This document shows, piece by piece, positions 1 to 11,268 of a stretch of DNA of 64,000 nucleotides. The notes beneath the pieces were generated by a model. That model had not been told where the DNA came from and did not search any database. It worked only from the letters and a program-made list of their open reading frames with translations. Position 1 is the first letter of the stretch. Every line of letters begins with the position of its first letter. A program made the translations under genes and the position numbers. The DNA comes from Margaritispora aquatica (taxonomy: Eukaryota > Ascomycota > Leotiomycetes > Helotiales > Discinellaceae), in assembly GCA_007644065.1 (NCBI GenBank), contig VJWN01000005.1, forward strand, positions 868,001-932,000, given 5' to 3'.

Positions 1-1305
1 TCCCATCCACCATAACGACCGTCTCACCGCCCTCCGTGTCCTCCTCTTCACTAGGGACACCATACTCTTCCTCACGGCTCATAGTCTCCACAGCCGGGAC
101 CAAGGATCCAAACATGAAATGTTGCATCACAGGCAACTTCTTCAAGACCTCAGCGACGAACATACGACGCATGCCTCCTTCGACTTTGCTCCACGATTTG
201 GCAGCCGAGATATCGTCGAGCATGGGGCTGTGCCACCGCAGCCCCTCGACGTTCTTGACGCTGTTGACGAAGTTCACTTGCCCGAGGTAGAGGTAGTCGT
301 TTCCGTATTCTTCGAGGATGATAGATTGGTGGATAGATAATGGTCTGATAAATGGATGATGCAGTAATTGCGAGGACCCGAAGAGGAATGGGAGAAATTG
401 GTAGTCGTCCAGTCCCCATACACCGTGTGAACCGGCAGGCTCGAGGTAGTACGTCTTTTGTATTAGGCGCATGAGTGTTAGATACCGTGAGAACACCCTT
501 AGTACCAATGCTTTGAAATCAGATGTTGTGATGATGCGGATTTGATAGAGACAGAGCAGCCAGAGCATGAAGTTGAGCTCATGTCCAGAACCATAGTCTA
601 TCCGTGTCCTGTTGCCAAAGGACTGCAGGAAGTATGTTGATATCTCCAATATAGCTTCATTGGAAGGGACGCCCAGTTCTTTATGCCAACCAGCCTGCTC
701 TTTCGCTGCCAGATCCAGAAAATCTCGAAAGCCCTTATTTCCAAACCGCGAGTCGCCCTGCTCTTCAGGCGGACTGCGCTGCACCACATCTTCCACCTTC
801 TCTAATGTGGCGAGGATCTGCTTGACTGCGGGGCTCAAATCGGCATCAAGGACGGCTGAGACAGGTGTGTCGATTACTGCTTCTGTGAGGCCGAAGACAA
901 AAGCTAGGAGTAGCTGGTAGGTGGGCGAGGCGAGAAAGAGGTCGTGGTCTTTAGGTGAGAGGATCCGGCGAGATGGCTTTTGGAAGGTGATTGTGGAGAG
1001 GTCTGGAGGCGAGGGTAGGTTGGGAGTTTCGGGGACGGGTAATGGGTTTGTGGTGGGCTGTTGACGACGTCTAGGCTCGAGCTTGGGGAGACGGTTTCGC
1101 AGATCCTATGAGTATGTTAGTTGGTGCTTTCTTCATGCTCTTTAGTAGTTCAAGCTTCCAGGAACTGGGTTCAGAGCTTTAGAGCATTTTGAATAGCTTG
1201 AGGTGGGATTGAGAGCTCTGACTGCTAGATGGGGCTGCAAATTGTAGGTGAGCAAGAACTCACTGGTATAGCTGCAGCCGGTGCAGTTTCAGTGGAGGAA
1301 GGCAT
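1..1305 (-). CDS. PP2A activator (PTPA family peptidyl-prolyl isomerase), 3' end outside window
   Basis: Phosphotyrosyl phosphatase activator (PTPA/Rrd) family. These proteins activate protein phosphatase 2A catalytic subunits and have prolyl isomerase activity. Read on the minus strand, exon 1 (1264-1305) encodes 14 residues starting MPSSTETAPAAAIP. An intron with a GTGAGT donor and CTAAC...ATAG end (1106-1263) follows, then an open frame from 1105 to the window edge. Family signatures seen are IDYGSGHELNF, GVWGLDDYQFLPFLFGS and KKLPVMQHFMFGS, in the usual order. After the catalytic domain comes an acidic tail (SREEEYGVPSEEEDTEGG) that runs off the window, so the C-terminus is missing. A tail of this kind is commoner in Rrd1-type than Rrd2-type proteins, but I cannot decide between them. 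Start choice: first ATG, with clean phase-0 joining to exon 2. Confidence 0.93.
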
Positions 1306-2322
1306 TTTTGGGTTTGGTTGTTTTATTTTTAAAATGGCATGAGTTGGTGCAATTTATGGTGTCGATGGAGGGGTGATGTAGTCGATCGGATGTGGAGCCG
1401 AGACAATTTATTTTCCGAGCCGGGTTCTGGAGCCATGAAAGGAAGCGAACCGGAGAATATATGGTTGACTTAAATTTCCTTTTCATCGGGGTATTTCTCT
1501 CAGAGGTACAGAGGTAAGATCCAGAAGTTGTTTCTCAAAACGCGTCAATATTTCGGTCCCTCTCAAGTACTTATGCTGTTGTATCTCGGAATTGGTCGAA
1601 ATAAGAAACGAAAATCAACAGAGGAAGAGTAGTGGGATAACCAAAAACACTTTCAAAACTTTTGTAACACTGTAGACCAGTTCAAAATCAGCTTATGATT
1701 TAACGCAATCTTCTTCTATCAACCGTCATGCTTGTAATTTGGTGTTTAATATCCCAACCTCTGCTCAAATCTGAGCGTGAGGGGATAGGTCAATATGAGT
1801 GAAGTATCATGTGCTAACAAAGTCTATTGTCTATCTATATTGACTAGTTGTATGATATTTTTGCGGTTGTTGGCTCTCCCAGTACAAATTTCTATATTCG
1901 ATTAGGTCTTCACATGGAATTCTTGAAACTGTGCCTGCTTCTTTCTTTTCGCCTGGGTGGATTAATGCAATCTCAAGGTGGCGAATTTGACATGTTTCTG
2001 CTCCAAAGCCAATCCCCGAAATCTCTTGCCTCATAGACATACGGATCAGAAGTTCTCTTATTGCATTACGAAGACGAATAGACGTATTTTTGATGAGGCT
2101 GGCAAACTTAGTTCATACCCCAGAATTGCGTCTGGATGGCACGCTTACCCTTGTGGATGAAACTGAGTCATGTGTGTCTTTCCTTTCCACCTGACTGATT
2201 GATATGCAGTATTTCCGGATATCGATCAGCAGATATCTTCGACACAATAATCCTATTGCGTCTTCACCCCCTTCATAGCTCATAGAATAGCCGAGATGAT
2301 GAAGTCAGTCTGTGACTGGCCT
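1306..2322. other. Intergenic, promoter side of the PTPA gene
   Basis: About 1 kb between the PTPA start and the stop codon of the next minus-strand gene. It holds only short frames without conserved content. Presumably it carries the PTPA promoter and the 3' UTR of the aspartic-protease-like gene. I see no repeat or RNA gene. Confidence 0.6.
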
Positions 2323-4239
2323 TCACCTCATGCCCGGGTGCCAATCTACATCTACCACATCTACCACATCATCCCCATCCCCATCTCGTAGACTCATAGG
2401 ACTAACAACATCATCCACAATCTGGTCACCAAGACTCAGCACATCATCCGGCCAAGCTCTAATCTGTTCTCTCAAAATATCATCAATCGCCTCCTGCAGC
2501 ATCTGCTCAACAGGGCTCCCAGTAACATCAGCCAAAACACGCTCATTCGCTTCCATCTCATGAAGACTGCGAACTAGCGGGACGGTAGTATTGATCGTCA
2601 AGGAAGGATTTGAAACCACGTTATCTAAAGTGTTCTCGCAGGATTCAGAACCAAGCTCGGGTGTCCTTTGCCGGGTTTCAGTGGCATCGAGTTCTGGCTT
2701 GTAACCTTCGATGAAATTGGGAGCTGTAGCATGTGAGATTGTCCTGGATGAAGCGGAGGCGTGAGATATGAGCTTAAATTCCGTATTCTTTAAGATGGCC
2801 AGCTGCTTAGAGCGTTGTCGAATGATGATGGCAAAGCCGATGATCAATGTAACCAGGATCACAGCCCCCACGCTTCCACTTACGATGGCTGCGATATGTA
2901 CACTGCTTGACTTTGGTGCATTCGATGTAGGTGTAGTTGTGACAACCCCGAGCGGCAAAATTGTACGTATATCTTGTGGTACGTCGTTGTATTTTCGTTG
3001 ATGAATAGAAAAGCTCGACTGCTCATAGTCGGCGATAAGATATGCTTCCTGGAGAAATGCTCGGCCGAGGACGATTTGCGATTGGTTTGCAGCCCGCTTC
3101 AAAGGGAAGTATCTCGATGTTGTCTCGACTAATGGCCATTCGGCTGTGAGGTCGAAAGCTTGGTAGGGAAACACAATATCAATTGTTGTGCTCCCCGTTG
3201 TATTTGTCAAAGTGAATGTGGTGTTGGCGGCCTGCTCTATTAGGTGAGCATGAAGAGTGTCATTGACGAGGTATAGTCCAGAAGTGTTATCGTAGACAAT
3301 TCCAAAAGCTACCTCGAATGCAGTGCATACCTCGTTTGGCAAATAAAGATATGGCAATGTCGAGTCGATAAATGCAGGAAAGGCAGTTATGTTAAGAGTT
3401 GTGCTAACGCTACTGGATGCCACTTTGATTGCCTTGACATTGACAGTCAAATCGGTCTCGGAATTGGGATCGAATCCTATTGTCAGGCTATTTGGTTCCA
3501 CCAAGCTTGCATCGTAGCCTCCAAGGGTAAGCGACCCTAGAACACCGTTCTGTCGATATTGATTTCCAGCAGTGTATCCATATGATAAGCTGGGTATTAC
3601 GTTCTGTTTTTTCAAGTTGACCATGTAACTTGCGACTGGAGTATTGACCGAGGAGAAATTGGTCGCAGCCGGATTAAGTCCGAATGAGCCCGTGAACAGA
3701 TTCTTCGTGGCTATCCCACCAATATTTTGCGCGGCCAAGGAGGGTGTACCTTGACCGGGAGGTCCTAAAGAAATGGTATCATTACCATAAAAAGCATTCA
3801 TTGAGACTCCCAAGTTCGTCTCAATAGCAAGCGAAAAGATGCCCCGGGATATGAAAGACGAGGAGGCATTGGGCGTGGATATTCCCCCACGGTTACTGCC
3901 ACAATTAATTGGATCTGTTTCGAAGCATCCTTCAGGCAATACAACCAGAGGCTAATTACTTGCAGTGGATATCAAGACACGAAGACTTTGAGCAGGACCT
4001 CCAACTCTCAGGAAGAAAGATGACCAAGGTCCATCGTTGCCATCCCCTACTGGATTTCAGTTGAAAGACTAATGCGACACAGATGATACGCACTCACAGG
4101 ATTGACTCGGTGATACAACAAGAGGCGAAGGAATTACCACTGGTGCCTGAGAAGAAGTAGGTGCCGCCCGAGCACCTTGAGTAAATGTCAACGCCAACAG
4201 TAGCATGAGGGCCAGTATGGCCGTCAAGTGAAATATCAT
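2323..4239 (-). CDS. Membrane-anchored aspartic-protease-like protein, interrupted by an in-frame TAG
   Basis: Pepsin-fold protein (family A1-like) with a signal peptide, a lumenal/extracellular domain, one transmembrane helix and a cytoplasmic tail. Exon 1 (4098-4239) starts MIFHLTAILALMLLLAL and gives a signal peptide. An intron (4047-4097, GTGAGT...GTAG) joins in phase 1 to exon 2 (2323-4046), which opens with GNDGPWSSFFLRVG, typical of this fungal family. The first catalytic motif, normally D-T/S-G, reads ISTAS, so the first Asp is absent. The second is FIDSTLPYLYLP, which keeps Asp. It is probably inactive as a protease, perhaps a surface receptor. The helix (around IAAIVSGSVGAVILVTLIIG) is followed by a basic stretch and a roughly 160-residue acidic tail. 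Codon 79 is TAG (3952-3954), in the middle of the conserved block before VVLPEGC. Downstream the frame is open for over 540 codons. It is either a nonsense allele, an error, or bypassed by a 45-nt GT-AG stretch at 3915-3959. Confidence 0.78.
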
Positions 4240-5556
4240 TGCGAAGGAAATGGAGAGAGAAATGATGGCATGAAATACATGGCAAGTTCAGAAACTGAAG
4301 AGCATGACAAGCAAATGAAACAACTAGCTTACTGGGTGGTAATCTTGAGAAACCAAGATGTATCGAATTTGGCCATACCTGATGTCTGTTGGAAAAGGCT
4401 GAAAGATATGTCAAAAGTTGGTGTTCTAGTGTGAGAGATTGGAATTGTTAGGTGTTCTTACGGCCATCGACAATTGGTTGATATTATTCACTTGAGGTCA
4501 GGAGTACAATGATTGGTGGGCTATTTCTGAAATGGGAAAGAGAATCGTAGTCAGCATAAGTAGACAAGTCTACATATTGTAAGCCAGATGTCCTCGCTTC
4601 TCGCTACATAGTGCTTATGGTATGAAAGTAGTGCTTGTAAGATACTAAGAACAATGATTTAGCGAGGAACTCCGATTTGAAACATGAGGCTCAACGTCTC
4701 CCCCCTTGAAGAATCAGGAGCGGCTAGATGAAGGGGAAAACTTGAAGTTGAAGTGAGTTTGAGAATCTGATGGTTGTGGTTCTTGTCAACAGTTGGTGAT
4801 TCGTGTCGGTTGGATCGGAGAGGCGGCGCCATTTTTTAGGAGGGTTAAAAGCCAGTGCCCAAAAATATCTGTGCACGCTATTTTCTAACTGGACTGCGCC
4901 CTGCAAGGCTACAGGGTTTCGGCGTCAGCAAGATTCTGGTTGGCTCCTCCGTCAGATATTCCCCATGTCTTACAGCATCTTGATATGAAGCTTGTACTTT
5001 GCCTAGCTCGGTTAAGTTTGTTCGATGTGCGGTTGTACTGTGCAGAATCCTTCGCCCCATTCCAACGTATTTTTGGCAAAAATATAGTTGGATGATACCT
5101 TCAATACCTGCAAGATAGCTCTGCCCGTACCTTTTCAAGGCCAACACACAACACTGCCCACACCACCACGGCCCTGAAACCCAACGGGATCCAGACTCTC
5201 TTTCGATAGTGTCACCATGTGCTACTTTGGACGAGATGAACGTAGAGATGGGGGCCAAAACTGCCATTTCCCTCGTAACTTCTACCCTGATCAGCACCAG
5301 GGACGAAAATGAGGATACAGTTCATCCCGGTGCAGATGAGAGGCACAACCTCACTACGGCTCCGCCCCTTGTTGGTCTTCCCAACTCGGGCTACCTCCGT
5401 GTTGGCTTGACCATCCAAAATTTCTATACATTTCATGTCATCTTCATTTCTGTTTCCAAGCCTTTCCTCTCTTCTGGTCGTCTCCTTCGTTTGGTTGATC
5501 AGATAATGTCGTGTTGAATTGTTTGAAAGTGTACCTCTCGTGTCTACACATTCGTT
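4240..5556. other. Divergent intergenic region
   Basis: A shared upstream region of about 1.3 kb between the minus-strand aspartic-protease-like gene and the plus-strand Ser/Thr-rich gene. Minus-strand frames of 130-139 codons (4878-5297, 5212-5604) lack recognisable domains and have poor composition for coding. I treat the region as promoter and 5' UTR sequence. Confidence 0.55.
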
Positions 5557-8109
5557 ATGTTTCCCTCTAGGATTGTGATAGTGGAAGCTCTGCTGTTTAT
5601 GCATGGTGTTGCTGCAACCGGAATTTTTGAGATCAGAGGTTTGTCAGCTGAGGAGTTCAGAGTTGAGCGATTACTCACACTAAGGGCAGGTCATGTATCA
5701 GAGCGCAGAGACTCCAGTTCATCGGCAGCAATACTATCCACTTCCACGACAATCGTTTCTCAGGCGACATCTATATCAAGTATCAGTACATCGCTATCTA
5801 TATCCACTGTAAAAAGTTCATCAAGTGCGCTACAGACAACGTCGCTTGCTAGCCAAGAGGTCACATCCAAGTCATCAACCTCAATCTCAAGCAGTACACT
5901 ATCAACTGGTGTTCAATCAAGTGGGAGTGTCAAGTTCACGCTTAGTACGAGTGTTAGTAGTACAACTTTTGGGACAAGCATCGCAGCGACTGCACTTGGG
6001 TCACGAGGAGAGGAAACTAGGCCCGCAGAGAGCACATCACTTCGGTCGAGTTCGTCAGTAGCAACAACTGGAAGCAAGAGTGAAGTGTCGAGTTCAAAGT
6101 CTGAGACGAGCGCAAGTACAAGCACAACTTCAACAACTAAGGTGCTTACAACAAGTCAAGCATCTTCAGCAGCAAGCCAAAGTACCACGTCATCAACCAA
6201 GGTTTTAAGTTCAGCGGAGAATAGTAGAGATGGGGGATCATCTTCATCACAGGTTCTGACAACATCAGCATCCAGCACCCAGACTGCCTCAGCCGACTCA
6301 ACCAAACAATCAACTACCATCACATTAGAGTCCACTTCGAAGCCAATCACTACTGGTGTTATACCATCAACGACTAGCTCATCTAGAAATGTCGTTGGAT
6401 CATCATCATCTAGTGGATTGCCCAGTTCGAATGCCTCAACCTCACTGACAAGTAAGACCGAGGTTATTGCTCTACAAAGTACATCTCAAGCAAGCACACC
6501 GCAAACGTCAGCTAAGGGTACATCAAGTGTTGATGGCAATGGAGTTCTCATAGCATCGATGATAGGAATTACTAAGTCAGAACCGACATCATCATCATCA
6601 ATTACCACATCCAAACCTGTCTCGTCAAATGCCCCAGCTTCTACTTCCGTCAGTGTACCAATATCTATAGACAATTCACAGCCGCAGACTTTCCAAACTT
6701 CAACTTCAACACTACTTTCAACGTCAAGTGTGCCCCAGTCTGTTACGACACCAAGTACCTCACCGATACCTGCTTCTCAACAACCGGCACCAGCCTCATC
6801 GAGTCTACCAATTTCTGTAGCAAACCCCATTCCAACCACAGCACAAACATCAACTTCAGAACTACTTCCTGCATCTTCAAATGTGCCACAATCCAGTAAC
6901 ACACCGGGTACAAGCCAAATACCTACCTCTCAATCACCAACCTCCTCGAGTCCCATTGAAGTGACATCCAATGCCGTTGCAGTGACACAGGCATCGGCCA
7001 CGCAGCTTATACCAACTACCACACCGAAATCATCGGAGCTATCATCTACCATCGTTATTGTTATCGTTCTTCCGACATCTGAAACTTCAGTGTCACAAGC
7101 ACCTGGACCTTCCTCAACCATAGTATTGGTTGCATCCTCGGAATTACCAGCATCAACATCGATCATAAGCACACCTATAGGATCTTCAGTAACACAGCCT
7201 GTATCCTCAATCATCCAAACTCAATCCACACAATCACAATCCGATCCTACCAACACCAACGTCAACTCCGCTACTTCCGCCGTTTCCACAGTCACCAATT
7301 CTATAATAACTCTCTCGGGTTCCTCTATCGCCACAGCTGTCAATTCAGAGACACCAACAACCTCGCCCTCTACCAACATCGTTAGTGCCGCTACAGGATC
7401 AGCAGTCACCTCCTCTATCGGAACAGCACTCACTTCCGCACCAGCAAGCAGCTCTCTCGCCACCAACATCGTCCTCTTCGGCTCACAAACCATAACCACA
7501 AACTCCAATTCCGCCATCGTCGTCGGCACGCAAACTGTCCTTCCCGGCTCAATCATCACCATCTCCGGCCAAGCGATCTCTATCGGTTCCTCAGGCGCCA
7601 TAGTAATCAACCCCGTCACGAAAACACCCTCGCTTAGCACCCCGAAGCCAGCAACCATCACCACCTCGCCCGTACCAACAAGCAGGAACACGCGACCAGT
7701 GGTCGTGATTGGCGTATCAACCTACACCGAGAATGAATCTTCAGGCATCGTGATCGGGACCCAGACCCTCACGCGGGGAGGCGTGGTTACTATCTCAGGA
7801 ACCGTGTATTCACTACCGGGACCTACGTCTACAAGGACACTGGTGACGAGCACATTGCCTTCCCAGCAGGCGCAGGTGACCAGCATGTTGATCGCAGGAC
7901 AGACACTCACAGCAGGCGGCAGAGTCACTGTTGGTGGCGAGGTTTTGAGTCTCGCGCCTAGTGGGACCGGAGTCGTGGTTATTGGTACGGTGACTGTCGA
8001 GGGAGCTGTTGCTGCGTCGACGAGCAAGAGCGGAGCTGGCATGAAGACGGAGGTTCGGCATGGTGGAGTGGTTGGGCTTGTTGGTGCATTGGCTTGGTTG
8101 CTTTCTTAA
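5557..8109 (+). CDS. Ser/Thr-rich GPI-anchored-type cell wall protein (mucin/adhesin-like)
   Basis: Single-exon, 850-residue protein, overwhelmingly Ser/Thr. A hydrophobic N-terminus (residues 1-20, ending near GVAATG) looks like a signal peptide. A short less biased segment follows (to about residue 45), then roughly 550 residues of Ser/Thr-rich sequence expected to be heavily O-mannosylated. From about residue 630 there are three related modules with the pattern VxGTQTxxxGxxxTISGxxxSL (DNA about 7460-7600, 7700-7830 and 7880-7990), a repeat style common in fungal wall proteins. The extreme C-terminus (GGVVGLVGALAWLLS) is a short hydrophobic tail ending without charge, compatible with GPI attachment. 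An imperfect 50-residue tandem duplication lies inside the mucin region. Likely role: wall structure or adhesion. No enzymatic domain is visible. The ATG at 5557 is the first in frame and directly precedes the signal peptide. Confidence 0.88.
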   Translation: MFPSRIVIVEALLFMHGVAATGIFEIRGLSAEEFRVERLLTLRAGHVSERRDSSSSAAILSTSTTIVSQATSISSISTSLSISTVKSSSSALQTTSLASQEVTSKSSTSISSSTLSTGVQSSGSVKFTLSTSVSSTTFGTSIAATALGSRGEETRPAESTSLRSSSSVATTGSKSEVSSSKSETSASTSTTSTTKVLTTSQASSAASQSTTSSTKVLSSAENSRDGGSSSSQVLTTSASSTQTASADSTKQSTTITLESTSKPITTGVIPSTTSSSRNVVGSSSSSGLPSSNASTSLTSKTEVIALQSTSQASTPQTSAKGTSSVDGNGVLIASMIGITKSEPTSSSSITTSKPVSSNAPASTSVSVPISIDNSQPQTFQTSTSTLLSTSSVPQSVTTPSTSPIPASQQPAPASSSLPISVANPIPTTAQTSTSELLPASSNVPQSSNTPGTSQIPTSQSPTSSSPIEVTSNAVAVTQASATQLIPTTTPKSSELSSTIVIVIVLPTSETSVSQAPGPSSTIVLVASSELPASTSIISTPIGSSVTQPVSSIIQTQSTQSQSDPTNTNVNSATSAVSTVTNSIITLSGSSIATAVNSETPTTSPSTNIVSAATGSAVTSSIGTALTSAPASSSLATNIVLFGSQTITTNSNSAIVVGTQTVLPGSIITISGQAISIGSSGAIVINPVTKTPSLSTPKPATITTSPVPTSRNTRPVVVIGVSTYTENESSGIVIGTQTLTRGGVVTISGTVYSLPGPTSTRTLVTSTLPSQQAQVTSMLIAGQTLTAGGRVTVGGEVLSLAPSGTGVVVIGTVTVEGAVAASTSKSGAGMKTEVRHGGVVGLVGALAWLLS
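6655..6954 (+). repeat. Imperfect tandem duplication (150 bp unit) in the Ser/Thr-rich gene
   Basis: Two units start at 6655 and 6805. Their translations begin VPISIDNSQPQ and LPISVANPIPT and share the order PIS...QTSTS.LL..SS.VPQS...TP.TS.IP.SQ. The 150-bp spacing keeps the frame. This is coding-repeat expansion, typical of fungal adhesins. Confidence 0.7.
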
Positions 8110-8891
8110 GGTGGTTAATTCACTTGGATACCTGTTCAAGGCGCGAAGGGAAGGGTATATTTGGATAAGATGTCTGTCCTCAATATCTCGTTGGTTATCG
8201 GCAGCTTTGGTTTGCGGTATATTTTTTCGGTGCCATCTTGGGCTCTAGTGGAGTTTGGCTGCATTGGGAGGCGTTTGTAGATATGTGAGAGAGATGAAGC
8301 GAACGCTTTCAGCATTCTGCATGCCGCGAAGGGATTCACAGCTATTGTAAAAACGTAAGCATATACATAGAATTATCGATTTAATAATACATACTCATCC
8401 ACAGAAGCATTAACTAAAGGAATTGAGAGAAAAAAAACTGTTCAGCAGGGTTAGTGATACCAGAAATCGAGCAACAAGTATATCATCTTCGAAGACAACA
8501 CAATATCGCATGACACTCGATTGATTCAGGAACTCGAAAATCCCAACTTGTCACGTTACAATGCAGACCAGGTACGCATCCTTCGATCGCTACCTCAAGG
8601 ATTCGTTTCTCGCATGCAGGACCAAGAGGGTGTGGCTGTGAACAGAACCAACAACCTCGTTTTATTTCCGTCACCACCCTCACGGAACAATGTAGATCAG
8701 GCACACAGATCTAACACCATGGTTACACCTGATAGCATATATATACATATGTATGTAATGTCTATTCTCAAACACCACGTGGTTCGCTGGTCTAAAATCG
8801 CATACTCACCATTCTAGCCTAGCTCGCGCGAGTAGTCTTTAGTATTTTTGTCCAGATGTAGTTTTGTTTCAACAAAAATATGCAACATAAC
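8110..8891. other. Convergent intergenic region
   Basis: Between the 3' ends of the Ser/Thr-rich gene (+) and the monooxygenase gene (-). AT-rich, presumably both 3' UTRs. No gene, repeat or RNA element seen. Confidence 0.6.
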
Positions 8892-10714
8892 TCAACCAAC
8901 AGCTAGCAACCCCCCAAAATACCCCTCCAACTCACGCACTCCATCCCCATCCAACCCAACCATCGTACCAACCCACCCATCAGGTCTCAGAACCACCACG
9001 CCCCCCCTCTTCACATCCACACCATACCGCGCATGTGCCTTTCCCTGCTCATCATAAAACACCTTCCCTAGCGGCATAACACCCAACAATTCAAACGCAC
9101 TCGGCCCACATGCCGCTGGCACCGTGAGCCACGAAATCGGTGTCTTAGCACTAGCAAACAACGCCGACTTCTCATGTGCATCCGCAAACGCCTTAAGCGC
9201 CGCGGAAGTGTGCTCTGGGTCGCCTGAGAAGACAACGACGTGGAAGCGAGCAATGTTAGGAGTCTGCTTGTGCAATCTGGTCAGTTCGCCTGTCCCCGGC
9301 TTCTGCAGCTCGACGTCTGGGCCACGCTGGCCGGGGATGACGGGTGCTGGGTCGGAGACTGCCTTGAATGAGCCTTGAATGTTTACTCCATTGAAGTCGA
9401 ACGCTATGCTGAGTCCTGATGTGAATGTTGACGCTTCTTCCATCACCACGCCGAGAATCTCGTTTGGATCTGCGGCGGGGTCACCTTTCCACCCAATAGG
9501 CAGCTGCATCGTCATGAGGCGTGAGATGTCTTTGTCGTAATTGATGAGCTTTGTGATGTTTGGAAGACGCTCGCTTTCGTATGTGTGTAGCAAAGAAGCT
9601 GGTGCAAGTTTCTTGAGCACTAAGGATAGTTTCCAGGCTAAGTTACAGGCGTCGTGGAGACCTGTGTTCATACCTTGCGCTGCGCCAGATGAGTGTGTAT
9701 GGCACGCATCACCAGCCAGAAACACGGCGCCTTTGGTGAAAAAGCTCCTCGCTACTCGTTGTCCGACAGAGTAGACGGTATACCAATCCACCTGTTTGAA
9801 TTTCAGACTAAACGGCCTAACGGATGCTATAGCCTCTGCTACTGCTGCCTCCTCATTGAACTCCGCATAGCCCTTCTGTCTCTCGGCTGTGAATGCAAAT
9901 CCAATTCTCGTTGCACCGTGATCCAGAGCTGCCCACAGAACATTGCCATGCGTAGGTGATTCAATGGCACCGTAGACACGGGATTTAGGCATGTTTGTCT
10001 CTATCATGCCGTCGATTCGCACCCACTTGTCCTCTGTTGTGTTGCCATCGAACGGCACACCTAGCGCTCTGCGCACAAATGAGCGTCCTCCATCTGCCCC
10101 AACCAAGTATCGACACACGATCGTCTCCTCCACGCCAGTGATTCCATGCTTCGTAGAGGCCGTGACCCTGTATCCGCCTTCCTCCACAGTCTCATCTACC
10201 ACAACGCCCATCAACTCAACGGGTGCCTCCAATGCCACACCTAGCTCTCTCAGTCTCCGCCTGAAGATCTCCTCTTGATACTTTTGCCTCAAAACTAGCG
10301 CAAAATCCCATTGGGTATCCTTCATGTTCTCCATAAAGTACCACCCCCGTCCCTGGACTTCTTTGCCATCTTTATCATAAGACACCGTTTTTCTGCATGC
10401 AAAGCATTCTTGGGCAAGTTCATCTGCGAGATCGAGTTGATCGAGGATTTCGGAGGAGCGAGGATAGAGAGTTATGGCACGGCCGTACTGGTCCTGTGAG
10501 GACTTGGGGTGCTTTTCGATGATAGCAATTGAAGCAGCGTGACCGAATCGTGCGAGTTGGAAAGCTGTTACTAGACCTGTGAAATATTAGTTATGTATTT
10601 GAGAAAAGTGATGTTCACAATAGCAATAAAATTATGTTACGAGGACGTACCAACTGGTCCTCCACCCACGACGAGGACATCGACATGGCGGATTTTCTTC
10701 TCTATACTTCCCAT
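8892..10714 (-). CDS. FAD-dependent monooxygenase, phenol 2-monooxygenase/PheA-TfdB type
   Basis: 582-residue class A flavoprotein hydroxylase that would hydroxylate an aromatic substrate using NAD(P)H and O2. Exon 1 (10651-10714) encodes the N-terminus with the Rossmann motif (VVGGGPVG), split by an intron (10577-10650, GTACGT...CACAG) whose phase-1 join completes the Gly codon. Exon 2 gives the remaining FAD sites: QYGRAITLYPRSSEIL, YLVGADGGRSFVRRALG (DG motif, near residue 165-180) and VFLAGDACHTHSSGAAQGMN (GD motif). The last 170 residues, from about VIPGQRGPDVELQ, match the thioredoxin-fold C-terminal domain of phenol hydroxylases. All cofactor motifs are intact. The substrate cannot be told from sequence. 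The neighbouring cyclic amidohydrolase on the same strand may be coincidental. There are no other biosynthetic genes to suggest a metabolite cluster. Confidence 0.92.
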
Positions 10715-11268
10715 CCTTCTTCAATGACGAGATACAGAAATAGAGAATAATATGGTACAATGAATAGAGTGAACAGAGGGAGACCAAAGCAGTGAAATCG
10801 TCTTCCCAAACCTACTAGCAAAGTTAACCTACCTTCTCCCCACCTTACTCAACGACATTGAGCAGAAGCAGAGCCTCCCACTTCTGACAACGTCTAGATT
10901 CATGACACAGTGAAGCTTGATTGGTGTTATGCTTGACATCGATCTTGTTGCTTGATGTTGCGGCGGATGCTTATCCTGCCTGCCCCACATCAGCATTGGC
11001 CGGATATCCACACACCTAGCTTTTCGTTATGGAGACGAGCGAAAAGGGGAAGCGAGAACTCTTTTCGTCGTCAGGTCAACATATTGCATTTTTGCAGGAA
11101 TTTTGATGGAGGTATGTGTGAGCTCTTCAAGTGAAAGTGTTCATAGTTCAGTAAGGGTTTAACGCTCTTTCGGTTGGAAGCAAAGACATAGCCATAGCGC
11201 GAGTGAACAAAGTATTGATTTAAAAGCAATGTCTTAAGTCTATGTCTTTCGAAACAACTCTTCATGCT
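10715..11268. other. Intergenic, monooxygenase promoter side
   Basis: 554 bp between the monooxygenase start and the stop of the upstream minus-strand amidohydrolase gene. It should hold the monooxygenase promoter. Nothing else recognised. Confidence 0.55.

Noticed and set aside
4878..5604. Two overlapping minus-strand frames of 139 and 130 codons
   Set aside because: No conserved motif, they overlap each other in different frames, and they lie in a divergent promoter region.
7221..7691. 156-codon minus-strand frame opposite the Ser/Thr-rich gene, and similar ones at 6930-7214 and 7722-8042
   Set aside because: They are antisense shadows of Ser/Thr-repeat codons. Composition is Val/Glu/Asp-rich as expected from reverse-complemented TCA/ACA codons, with no domain.
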